Of a stretch of 19,724 nt of DNA, positions 1 to 5,562 are shown piece after piece (the first letter of the stretch is position 1; every line of letters begins with the position of its first letter). The notes beneath the pieces are model-generated. The model saw only the letters and a program-made list of their open reading frames with translations. It had not been told where the DNA came from and did not search any database. A program made the translations under genes and the position numbers. Source of the DNA: Galbitalea sp036499165 (GTDB taxonomy: Bacteria; Actinomycetota; Actinomycetes; Actinomycetales; Microbacteriaceae); assembly GCA_036499165.1 (NCBI GenBank), contig DASYEE010000076.1, positions 1 through 19,724 on the forward strand, in the 5' to 3' direction.

Positions 1-99
1 GAGCAGCGGATACACGAGCACGAGACAGTAGAGCGCGATCGCGAGGAGCGCAATCGGAGCAATTCCGATGCCTCGGCGCCGATGGCTAATGGATGTCAC
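1..99 (-). CDS. Sugar ABC transporter permease, N-terminal fragment (cut by window edge)
   Basis: Reading the minus strand from a GTG at 99-97 gives 33 open codons to the window edge. A short Arg-rich cytosolic start (HRRRG) is followed by a strongly hydrophobic stretch (about residues 11-33), the usual first membrane segment of MalF/UgpA-type permeases. A GAAAGG motif lies 6 nt upstream of the GTG. It follows the solute-binding protein gene on the same strand, which is the standard order for carbohydrate ABC-uptake operons. Such a permease would form half of the inner-membrane channel. Too little is present to see the EAA loop, so the family call rests mainly on context. Confidence 0.7.
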   Translation of the reverse strand, partial: MTSISHRRRGIGIAPIALLAIALYCLVLVYPLL

Positions 100-126
100 C
101 GAGGGCCTTTCACAGGGGTAGAGATT

Positions 127-173
127 CAGGAAAGGTGCCACGAGGAAGCGACAACCGCGTGGCACCTTTCCTG
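127..173 (-). promoter_or_regulatory. Intergenic stem-loop between binding-protein and permease genes
   Basis: CAGGAAAGGTGCCACG (127-142) is exactly reverse-complementary to 158-173, giving a perfect 16-bp stem with a 15-nt loop. It sits 22 nt after the stop of the solute-binding protein gene. No run of T follows it on the minus strand, so it is not a classic intrinsic terminator. Similar hairpins in other ABC operons stabilise the upstream binding-protein mRNA and reduce read-through to the permeases; that role here is inferred. Confidence 0.75.
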
Positions 174-195
174 GTGCGGCGTACATACTGAAGTG

Positions 196-1494
196 TTATT
201 GGCTGGCTGAGCTGTCCCAAAGGCTATCGAGCTTGGCCAACTGGGTCTTGACGTCCGAGTTGGTGAACAAGGCCTGCGACATCGCGCTGAAAGCGGTATT
301 CACTGCGGGGATCAAGGCATCCTGTCCGCCCGCGTCACCGAAGGGCGCCACCTTCTGCACGCTCGTGTCCTCTACCAGGCTGTAGCCCTGCTCGAAGAGG
401 GGATACACAGACGCGCCGAGTTGCTTGAGCGAGATCTTCTTGAACAACGGGATGTCGCCGTCTCCCGAGGTCAACGCTCGTTGCGGACCAGCGCTCGCGC
501 TCCACACTTCGGCGAATTTCATCGCGATATCAGCGTTCTTCGACTTGGCTGAGACGGAGAGTGATCCGGAGACGCTGAGCGGCATGACCTTCTTGCCCGA
601 GTCGGTCGGGAAGAGGAATACCCCGAATTTCTTTGCCTGGGCGGCGGTCAGGTAGCCACTGCCCGAGAACCAGTTGCCCATCATGAACATTGCAGACTTG
701 CCCGCAATCATGTCCTTGTCAGCGGTCGCGAGGTCGGTCGACAGCGCCGTAGGGCTGTATGCGCCCATCTTGATGAGGTCTTCCTGCTTCTGGACAGCGG
801 CCACCACCTCCGGGTCCGTGAACTTGACCTTGTTCTTGTAGCGGTCGCGAATCCAGTTGGGATTCTGGGAGAGAACGTCGGCGCTCAGGATTGCCGTGAG
901 CGGAAATTCCGCCGCCCATGAGTCGGCGCCATCGATCTCGATCGGAGTGATCCCACTCTTCGCACCGTTGAGTGTCTGAATGTCGGCCACCAGGTCTGAA
1001 TAGGTGGTCGGCACCGTGAGCCCGTACTTCGCAAAGATCGCCTTGTTGTAGTAAATCCACGGAAGAATCTGGCCGCCCGATGGAGCGATGTACGTGTTGC
1101 CCTTCGCGTCGGCTGCGCCATCCGGAAACTGGAAGTTCTCCTTCAGGTACGACTTGGGATAGGGCTTCAGCAACCCCGCCGTCGTGTAGTCGTTCGGCGT
1201 GATCGACACCAGGATGTCGGGGAACTGGTTGGAGGCCTGGAGCGTCTTGGCGTACGTGTCGCGGTCGAGCGACGGGTTGATGATCTGCTTGACCGTCGTG
1301 CCAGGCAGGCTCTTCAGAGTGGTCTTGATGTTGTCGTTCCAGAACGCCGGGGTGATCGACGAGGTCTGGAATGTCAACATCGTGAGATTGGCCTTGCCGG
1401 GCTTCGCGGGCTGTGCTGTGGAACAGCCCGATACGCCAGCGACAAGAGCTGCGACGGCGGCCGTTGCCACCAGGTATCGCATGGATCTGCGCAT
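196..1494 (-). CDS. Extracellular solute-binding lipoprotein of a carbohydrate ABC transporter (family 1)
   Basis: The 432-residue product starts with a basic N-terminus (MRRSMR), a hydrophobic segment and a lipobox VSGC at residues 21-24, so Cys24 should be lipidated and the protein anchored outside the membrane. The length and body fit family 1 extracellular solute-binding proteins: a TMLTF strand after the linker, a central YYNKAIFAKYG segment, and a MFMMGNWF segment towards the C-terminal half. These proteins bind sugars or oligosaccharides and deliver them to MalF/MalG-type permeases. An upstream in-frame start at 1542 exists, but AAGGAGG at 1507-1501 is 6 nt from the ATG at 1494 and directly abuts the ATG at 1500, so 1494 is preferred. 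The ligand cannot be told from sequence. The permease gene follows after the hairpin at 127-173. Confidence 0.9.
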   Translation of the reverse strand: MRRSMRYLVATAAVAALVAGVSGCSTAQPAKPGKANLTMLTFQTSSITPAFWNDNIKTTLKSLPGTTVKQIINPSLDRDTYAKTLQASNQFPDILVSITPNDYTTAGLLKPYPKSYLKENFQFPDGAADAKGNTYIAPSGGQILPWIYYNKAIFAKYGLTVPTTYSDLVADIQTLNGAKSGITPIEIDGADSWAAEFPLTAILSADVLSQNPNWIRDRYKNKVKFTDPEVVAAVQKQEDLIKMGAYSPTALSTDLATADKDMIAGKSAMFMMGNWFSGSGYLTAAQAKKFGVFLFPTDSGKKVMPLSVSGSLSVSAKSKNADIAMKFAEVWSASAGPQRALTSGDGDIPLFKKISLKQLGASVYPLFEQGYSLVEDTSVQKVAPFGDAGGQDALIPAVNTAFSAMSQALFTNSDVKTQLAKLDSLWDSSASQ

Positions 1495-1500
1495 TTTCAT

Positions 1501-1507
1501 CCTCCTT
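1501..1507 (-). promoter_or_regulatory. Shine-Dalgarno site that fixes the binding-protein start
   Basis: AAGGAGG on the minus strand, 6 nt before the ATG at 1494. It is the strongest ribosome-binding site in the left part of the window and excludes the longer N-terminus opening at 1542. Confidence 0.8.
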
Positions 1508-1590
1508 GATGATGTGAGTTTGTGACTGCAAGTCGTCGACACCGGGTCTTATTCGGGATTATCGACAAATGGTGTTTTTATTCTGGGTTG

Positions 1591-1620
1591 ATGCTAGGTG
1601 CGGTTCGGCATACCTGTCAA
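1591..1620 (-). promoter_or_regulatory. Sigma70-like promoter of the ABC sugar-uptake operon
   Basis: On the minus strand a perfect -35 TTGACA (1620-1615) is followed after 18 nt by TAGCAT (1596-1591), 4/6 to the -10 consensus. A start point near 1584 would give a leader of about 90 nt before the ATG at 1494. The downstream leader is AT-rich for this genome. No clear LacI- or GntR-type palindrome could be identified, and no regulator gene is adjacent in the window. Confidence 0.6.
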
Positions 1621-1715
1621 CTGCATCGCCGTGGATGGCCGGAATCCCGCGCTGACCCACGTGCGCGCCGGGGTCACTCATCCGTCAGGGCTGAGAAAAT
1701 CGCCCGAGGTGGTGG

Positions 1716-2381
1716 TCAGTACCGCGCGGAGAACCCGCCGTCGGCGTTCAGGAGCTGCCCTGAGACCCAGCGCCCTTCGGCGGACACCAGGAACGCGACG
1801 ACTGCCGCGACATCGGCGGGCTCGCCGAGCCGCCCGGACGGCTGGAGCGGCGTCAGGGTCTTGCGGATGCCGTCGTCCATCCACCCGGTATCGATCGGGC
1901 CAGGGTTCACCACATTGGCCGAAATCTTCAGCGGGCCGAGCTCGCGCGCGGCCGAGATGACGACACGATCGAGCGCGCCCTTGGATGCGCCATAGGGAAG
2001 GTTGCCGGTGGTGTGGTCGCTGGTCAGAGCCACGATCACCCCGCCGCCATCCGGGATCTGCCGCGCAAATGCCGCGATGAGCAGCATGCTGGCGCGGGCG
2101 TTCACGGCAACGTGCTGGTCGAAACTCGCTGCGGTGGTGTCGAGGATTCCCGACTCGACGTCATGCGCATGGCTGAGCACGAGCGCGGTGATGGGGCCAC
2201 GCTCAGCCGTCACAGCATCGATCAGCTGGCCGGGGCCATCCGACGTCGAAAGGTCGGCCAGGTAGTCGGCATTTTCGAGATCGCTTGTCGCCACCGTCCA
2301 CCCGTCTGCGATCAGCCTGGGCACGATCCCGGCAGCGATGCTGTTAGCTCGAGCCGAACCGGTTACGAGGGCGAGTGCCAT
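1716..2381 (-). CDS. Short-chain dehydrogenase/reductase (SDR) family protein
   Basis: The 221-residue protein has SDR layout. A Rossmann start (LVTGSARANSIAAGI, 5-19) binds NAD(P). A helix-4 Asn (N94) in VAVNARA, a catalytic Ser (S121), and the Y-x3-K pair Y130/K134 in PYGASKGALD form the tetrad. PGPIDTGW and the C-terminal VSGQLLNADGG are typical family segments. Asp34 after the second strand weakly suggests NAD rather than NADP. Two motifs deviate: the cofactor loop has SARANSIA instead of the usual Gly-rich TGxxxGIG, and the NNAG position reads LSHAH. The substrate is unknown. It lies 10 nt downstream of the DUF1801 gene and is probably co-transcribed with it. Confidence 0.88.
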   Translation of the reverse strand: MALALVTGSARANSIAAGIVPRLIADGWTVATSDLENADYLADLSTSDGPGQLIDAVTAERGPITALVLSHAHDVESGILDTTAASFDQHVAVNARASMLLIAAFARQIPDGGGVIVALTSDHTTGNLPYGASKGALDRVVISAARELGPLKISANVVNPGPIDTGWMDDGIRKTLTPLQPSGRLGEPADVAAVVAFLVSAEGRWVSGQLLNADGGFSARY

Positions 2382-2391
2382 GTCTCCCAGC

Positions 2392-2820
2392 TCATTCCGT
2401 TACTCGGTGCATGTGGCCATCCTGCGACTTGATGTACTCGTACGACTGTCGGACGATCTGCTCGAGCACCGCCGGATCGACATCCCCGAGCCGCTTGATA
2501 TAGAGGCAAACCCTGCTCGTCGTGTGTTTGCCGAGCCGCGCCAGCAGGTCGGCGTGACGAGCGGTGCCGTCCAGCAGGTAGACCGTCATCTTGCCCTTCC
2601 GCGGGTAGAAACTCATCGCCGCCGGGTCACCCTCCCGCCCGCTGTCGTACTTGAAGTGGTAGGTGTCGAAGCCGATGGTGCCGACGTTCCACATCACGGG
2701 CGGCTGCCCACTGATGCGCTGCATGATCTCGATCAGCGTTCGCGAGTCGGCAACAGTCTGCTCGTCGTCGATGGATGCGAGATAACCGTCAACCGAGTCG
2801 CCGCTCGGAACGAATGCCAT
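2392..2820 (-). CDS. DUF1801-domain protein
   Basis: The 142-residue protein matches the DUF1801 pattern from end to end: VDGYLASIDDE near the N-terminus, PPVMWNVGTIGF at 40-51, YHFKYDSGREGD at 54-65, PRKGKMTVYL at 73-82 and a C-terminal LGKHTTSRVCLYIKRL (97-111). A few family members, such as Bacillus YdhG, are described as frataxin-like iron chaperones, but the function of this subgroup is not established. It is soluble with no signal peptide. AGGAGG sits 5 nt before the ATG. It is the first gene of a probable two-gene unit with the SDR gene. Confidence 0.85.
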   Translation of the reverse strand: MAFVPSGDSVDGYLASIDDEQTVADSRTLIEIMQRISGQPPVMWNVGTIGFDTYHFKYDSGREGDPAAMSFYPRKGKMTVYLLDGTARHADLLARLGKHTTSRVCLYIKRLGDVDPAVLEQIVRQSYEYIKSQDGHMHRVTE

Positions 2821-2880
2821 GGGTGCCTCCTGGTTGGTTCGAGCCTAGAACGGGCCGGGAGTATTTCATCCCTTGTGCGG

Positions 2881-3059
2881 TTACCGGCCCGTCGGATCTG
2901 GTGTTGTTTGTGTCGCGTTCTTCGTGCGACGATCCACGACCGAATCCGCACCGAGGACAACGCCGGCCACAACGAGCCCTACTGCCAATGTGACCCAGAA
3001 ATCGAGGTGCAGAAAACAGGCACCGAGTCCGATGATCGAGACTCAGGTTTGATTCTCAT
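2881..3059 (-). pseudogene. Frameshifted remnant of a small membrane protein gene
   Basis: From a possible ATG at 3059-3057 the minus strand reads MRIKPES. One frame over, from about 3037, it continues as a hydrophobic segment with FWVTLAVGLVVAGVVLGAD, then a basic, polar tail ending in TAA at 2883-2881. A single-base indel would join the two parts into a protein of about 55-60 residues with one or two membrane segments. The hydrophobic frame has no start codon of its own after its upstream TGA. I therefore read it as a broken gene, or as the C-terminal stub of a longer gene cut by the insertion whose edge lies at about 3080. No homologue was recognised. Confidence 0.35.
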
Positions 3060-3079
3060 CAGCCACGACGCGCAACCAG

Positions 3080-3118
3080 GCCTTTGATCAGCATATTTGA
3101 TTGTTTATCCGGAGGGAT
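3080..3118. repeat. Distal copy of the tRNA-Arg 3'-end/flank repeat (att-like)
   Basis: Two blocks match the tRNA-Arg locus in the same order and orientation. GCCTTTGATCAGCAT (3080-3094) matches 14/15 with 5360-5374. CCGGAGGGAT (3109-3118) is identical to 5388-5397, within the T-arm/acceptor part of the tRNA. The block-to-block distance is 29 nt here and 28 nt at the tRNA; the intervening sequence is poorly conserved. The layout is that expected for the far attachment site left by an element that integrated at a tRNA 3' end. Confidence 0.5.
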
Positions 3119-3282
3119 CCGACACTCCAGGAGGTTCACGGCGACGCCGGCGCGCAGACCAATCGGGGCAAACAAAAATCGAATCCAACCCTCGAAAGGC
3201 GATCCAGACGACGAACGCGATCTCCTTCCGACTCGCAAGTTGGTACCGAGGCGACGTTGTGCTGCAGTGGTTCAAGGACGAA

Positions 3283-3438
3283 ATGGCTAAGGATCCGTGG
3301 GACCCGGAATATAAGGTGCCCCGTGTTACTCATTTACGTAAGCAGCTTTGGGTCAGCTGGCGAATTGGAAAATTGGCGGTCGCAGCTGCTGCGATTGTCT
3401 TGACGGCACGCTCAACTTGGATCAAGATCACGCGATAA
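3283..3438 (+). CDS. Hypothetical small protein (51 aa)
   Basis: ATG at 3283 is preceded by AAGGA with a 4-nt spacer. The product begins MAKDPWDPEYKVPR and ends with a short hydrophobic run (LAVAAAAIVLTA) and a basic tail. The frame stays open further upstream to a TTG at 3097 (113 residues), but that part is Arg/Ser-rich and runs across the att-like repeat, so the shorter start is preferred. No family was recognised. It could be a gene fragment carried by the accessory patch. Confidence 0.3.
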   Translation: MAKDPWDPEYKVPRVTHLRKQLWVSWRIGKLAVAAAAIVLTARSTWIKITR

Positions 3439-3548
3439 TTCCTGGTACGCCAAGCTAGTCGCTCGTTACCTATGCAGGATTGCCGCGAATCGCGCACATA
3501 AGTCGGGTGAAGCACGATGTGATCGCGCTGCTCGAGCATGTGAACGAG

Positions 3549-4067
3549 CTACTCCGGTGCGATGTCCCGTATTGTCTCTTCGACGTCGGACATGAGCATA
3601 TACATCGCTCGAGATGCATTCGGCATGAGAGCGAAACCGAATTTCTCATAGAACCGCTGAGCGTCGTCGCTTAGAGCCTGCACCACTATCGCGCGGGCCG
3701 CGACAAGTGCCGACACTTCGACGGACTTTGCGATCGCGTCTCGGAGCAATGATTGCCCCAAGCCGTGGCCGCCGAATCGCGTGTCTACAGCCAGTCGCCC
3801 GACGAGAACGATCGGGATCGGGTCGGGCATGTTGCGTCGCAACTCCGTGGTCGCGTCCTCTCTACGTAAAGAGCTGGCGGCCAAACAGTAGTACCCAGCA
3901 ATTACGTCGCTGTCGCGTTCGATAGATACGAAAGTCCTTGACGCGCCCCCGCGCTCATTTGACAGCGCTCGCCTTCGCACCCACTCATCCAGTGACCCTT
4001 CGCCGCACGAAAACGTGGACCAATCGTCGTCAGCCTGAATAGGGCGGGGGCGAGCAAAGTTGCTCAA
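3549..4067 (-). CDS. GNAT-family acetyltransferase toxin (TacT-like) of a type II toxin-antitoxin pair
   Basis: The 172-residue protein follows the TacT/AtaT pattern. N-terminal FSCGEGSLDEWVRRRA (19-34), then ASRTFV, AGYYCLA (57-63), RRNMPDPIPIVLVGRLAVD (77-95), the acetyl-CoA loop R-F-G-G-H-G (97-102) and ending FYEKFGF with Tyr140, the position of the catalytic Tyr in TacT. Known family members acetylate the amino group of charged tRNAs and block translation; which tRNA this one would modify is not readable. The start is a TTG at 4067 that overlaps the antitoxin stop by 4 nt (TTGA), so toxin translation is probably coupled to and lower than that of the antitoxin. The protein is full length with all visible key residues, so the toxin may be functional. 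Confidence 0.88.
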   Translation of the reverse strand: MSNFARPRPIQADDDWSTFSCGEGSLDEWVRRRALSNERGGASRTFVSIERDSDVIAGYYCLAASSLRREDATTELRRNMPDPIPIVLVGRLAVDTRFGGHGLGQSLLRDAIAKSVEVSALVAARAIVVQALSDDAQRFYEKFGFALMPNASRAMYMLMSDVEETIRDIAPE

Positions 4068-4339
4068 TCGGTAAAAACCGACGGTCGACGCAGAAGGTCA
4101 GCTAGCCCCCGGAGAGGTTTAGCCGGCCGATCAACAATCGCCGAGAAGGCCTCCCAAGCCTCTTTGGACATGGCGAGATCCCGCTCGAATCGAATGACCT
4201 CTTCTGCCTCTTTAATCAGTACGGAAGTAGAGAAGTCGCTCACAGAACGACCTGAGATGGCCGCTGCTCGTTCAATTTCATTCTTCTGATCGGGAGTCAG
4301 ACGGATTTCTAGCCGGTCGGTCTTGGTCGCGGAAGCCAT
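4064..4339 (-). CDS. DUF1778 ribbon-helix-helix antitoxin (TacA-like)
   Basis: The 91-residue protein has an N-terminal ribbon-helix-helix DNA-binding fold: strand TDRLEIRLTP (8-17), helix DQKNEIERAAAISG, then the VSDFSTSVLIKEAEEVI helix. Its C-terminal half (WEAFSAIVDRPAKPLRGLADLL) is the typical toxin-neutralising tail of DUF1778 proteins. It precedes its GNAT toxin gene with a 4-nt overlap, the canonical order. Family members bind their own promoter and repress the operon, with the toxin as co-repressor. No Shine-Dalgarno is visible before the ATG, so the transcript may be leaderless or nearly so. Direct repeats just upstream fit an operator. Confidence 0.88.
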   Translation of the reverse strand: MASATKTDRLEIRLTPDQKNEIERAAAISGRSVSDFSTSVLIKEAEEVIRFERDLAMSKEAWEAFSAIVDRPAKPLRGLADLLRRPSVFTD

Positions 4340-4367
4340 ACGTCAAATGTACGTCAAATTTCCGTAC
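4340..4367. promoter_or_regulatory. Operator-like repeats upstream of the toxin-antitoxin operon
   Basis: ACGTCAAAT occurs twice (4340-4348 and 4351-4359) with an 11-bp period, about one helical turn, as expected for cooperative ribbon-helix-helix dimers. The second copy lies in an inverted pair GTACG (4349-4353)/CGTAC (4363-4367). The repeats begin at the base next to the antitoxin start codon, so bound antitoxin would block transcription. Use as the operator is inferred. Confidence 0.5.
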
Positions 4368-4374
4368 AACGCCA

Positions 4375-4380
4375 TATAAT
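4375..4380 (+). promoter_or_regulatory. Possible -10 element for the plus-strand ORF pair
   Basis: A perfect TATAAT stands 28 nt before the ATG at 4409, in the divergent gap shared with the antitoxin. No convincing -35 hexamer lies 16-18 nt upstream; that position falls in the antitoxin operator repeats, so the two directions may be co-regulated. Confidence 0.3.
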
Positions 4381-4408
4381 CACGTAGGACCATACTACTT
4401 TCCCCGAA

Positions 4409-4726
4409 ATGGGGGTGGGTGCGAGTCGAATAACGGACGACGAGCGCAGGCGGGCTATGAGCTCGCACTCGACTCAGGACGCAATAGTTAAGCAAGCGTC
4501 GACAATGGATACCGGAGCCATGAAACCCTCTGAGTGGAATCGCTTACGTACTGAGGTAGCAACGGCGGCCGGAGTAGCGGCTCATTCCTATTCGCGCGCG
4601 GGTGGAGGAACGTTCACTCTCAAGAACGCCGCGTACATAATGAACAACGTTGATCCGATCACCAACTGGGCGATGTCTATCGAGGATACTGCAGCATTTC
4701 TGCGTCGGCCCCAAGATCTGCGTTAA
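4409..4726 (+). CDS. Hypothetical protein, accessory patch
   Basis: An open frame of 105 codons transcribed away from the antitoxin. The N-terminal part is polar and poor in recognisable structure; the conserved-looking part starts near MKPSEWNRLRTEVATAAG (residues 38-55) and ends SIEDTAAFLRRPQDLR. It is mostly soluble with no signal peptide. The start is uncertain: ATG at 4409, 4456 and 4507 are all possible and none has a clear ribosome-binding site. It is followed after 3 nt by the GTG of the small membrane ORF at 4730. No family was recognised. Confidence 0.4.
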   Translation: MGVGASRITDDERRRAMSSHSTQDAIVKQASTMDTGAMKPSEWNRLRTEVATAAGVAAHSYSRAGGGTFTLKNAAYIMNNVDPITNWAMSIEDTAAFLRRPQDLR

Positions 4727-4729
4727 GCG

Positions 4730-4867
4730 GTGGGACCGGGACAAGCTCAGCGCCGCGCGGCTGGTGCAATCGGCATATTCGGTCAGCTGGTCGTAGCCGC
4801 TGTCGGTGGCGCGCTGGCTGTTGGGCTGGCGGCAGGAGCCGTTGCTCTGTGGCAGATCATCCTTTAA
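4730..4867 (+). CDS. Small glycine-rich membrane peptide (45 aa)
   Basis: A GTG at 4730, only 3 nt after the preceding TAA, opens a 45-codon frame ending in TAA at 4865-4867. After a basic start (GQAQRRAAG) nearly the whole peptide is one hydrophobic stretch with repeated small residues (LVVAAVGGALAVGLAAG, 20-36), suited to tight helix packing as in oligomeric small membrane proteins. Close linkage to the upstream ORF suggests translational coupling. It could be a holin-like or toxin-like peptide, or a chance frame; no homologue was recognised. Confidence 0.4.
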   Translation: MGPGQAQRRAAGAIGIFGQLVVAAVGGALAVGLAAGAVALWQIIL

Positions 4868-4905
4868 ACCCTTCCGCCTGGATCACGCGGATTCGGCTAA
4901 GTGGA

Positions 4906-5163
4906 CTAGTACAACTGCGTAACCGGAAGTTTGCCTCTGTATGCGCCGATGAAAACTTTGGTGCTCGGCAGTACCCTCATCAAGGCGATGGTCGTCTCCC
5001 TCATCAGCGGCGACTCTGTATGCGCAACCCAATCCAAGGGCGCGCCGTATCCGATGTAAACCGGAACACCCCAATCAAGGTCAGAGTCGGGGACTAAGAA
5101 TCCCGTGTCAGTTGGATCAGTCGAACCCAATACCCAGGCGGGGGAATACCCGGCGCCCTTCAC
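4906..5163 (-). CDS. Hypothetical ORF, possibly a gene fragment
   Basis: The 85-codon minus-strand frame has mixed, protein-like composition (PDSDLDWGVPVYIGYG, then PLDWVAHTESPLM) and no membrane segment or signal. GTG at 5163 or TTG at 5166 could start it; neither has a ribosome-binding site. The same frame is open upstream of an in-frame TAG (about 5193), so this may be the C-terminal piece of an interrupted gene. The interval 5167-5359 shows nothing else I recognise. No family can be named. Confidence 0.3.
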   Translation of the reverse strand: MKGAGYSPAWVLGSTDPTDTGFLVPDSDLDWGVPVYIGYGAPLDWVAHTESPLMRETTIALMRVLPSTKVFIGAYRGKLPVTQLY

Positions 5164-5359
5164 CAAGCGGTCGCAGCTTTTGGGCTAAGACCTGCCTGAA
5201 CGCGCCTCGCCCCCGTTGAATTCGAGAGCACCTGCTGGGTGCAAGAAGTGTACTGGTCGGATTACGCATGTGCGAGAGTCGTTCGTCGGGTCCGCCGCCA
5301 AAGCTGTGGGCTGTTCGTAGGCACCGTGGGGTTTTCATGGGGAAGGCTTCACAAATAGT

Positions 5360-5397
5360 GCCTTTGACCAGCATTTTCTGTGTGCGCCCGGAGGGAT
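5360..5397. repeat. tRNA-proximal copy of the att-like repeat
   Basis: It covers the last part of the tRNA-Arg gene (acceptor and 3' T-stem) plus 23 nt of downstream flank and pairs with the degenerate copy at 3080-3118. The two copies lie in the same orientation, as integrase-made attL/attR would. Confidence 0.5.
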
Positions 5398-5455
5398 TTG
5401 AACCCCCGGCCTATTGATCCGTAGTCAATTGCTCTATCCGCTGAGCTACGGGCGC
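5383..5455 (-). tRNA. tRNA-Arg (anticodon ACG)
   Basis: A complete 73-nt cloverleaf can be folded: acceptor GCGCCCG/CGGGCGC, D arm GCTC...GAGC, anticodon stem ATTGA/TCAAT with loop CTACGGA (anticodon ACG), and T arm GGGGG-TTCAAAT-CCCTC. The discriminator base is A and the CCA end is not encoded. A34 would be edited to inosine by TadA to read CGU, CGC and CGA. Its 3' end is the boundary of the accessory patch. Confidence 0.95.
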
Positions 5456-5483
5456 AGGTGTTGACCCAAAAGCCAACCTGACG

Positions 5484-5489
5484 ACTATA
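5484..5489 (-). promoter_or_regulatory. Probable -10 element of the tRNA-Arg gene
   Basis: TATAGT on the minus strand, 28 nt before the tRNA 5' end. The -35 region (around 5507-5512) is weak. Placement fits a short tRNA leader. Confidence 0.4.
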
Positions 5490-5562
5490 CCAACGTTTTT
5501 GGGGTGCAGTCGTCGTGGCCAGGAGCCGGAGCACTCGACGGCCAGCTCGAGCCGCGACCTCC

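Larger units (their letters stand above)
3080..5397. mobile_element. Putative decayed tRNA-targeted insertion (about 2.3 kb)
   Basis: The segment is bounded by the two att-like copies, is visibly richer in A+T than its neighbours, holds a toxin-antitoxin pair and small orphan ORFs, and has a broken gene just beyond its left edge. These are typical features of accessory DNA next to a tRNA. No integrase, transposase or phage structural gene is visible, so this would be a remnant or a non-autonomous passenger. The interval 3119-3282 holds nothing I can recognise. Confidence 0.4.

Noticed and set aside
2850..2892. Inverted repeat ACGGGCCGG...CCGGCCCGT considered as a terminator
   Set aside because: The arms are only 9 bp, the loop is 25 nt and no T run follows on either strand.
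3097..3282. N-terminal extension of the small ORF at 3283 to a TTG at 3097
   Set aside because: It crosses the att-like repeat, is Arg/Ser-rich, and the internal ATG has its own AAGGA site.
4849..5097. Plus-strand 82-codon frame after the small membrane peptide
   Set aside because: Its start lies within the end of the peptide ORF, it has no ribosome-binding site, and it is antisense to the more protein-like minus frame; no structure or family is visible.
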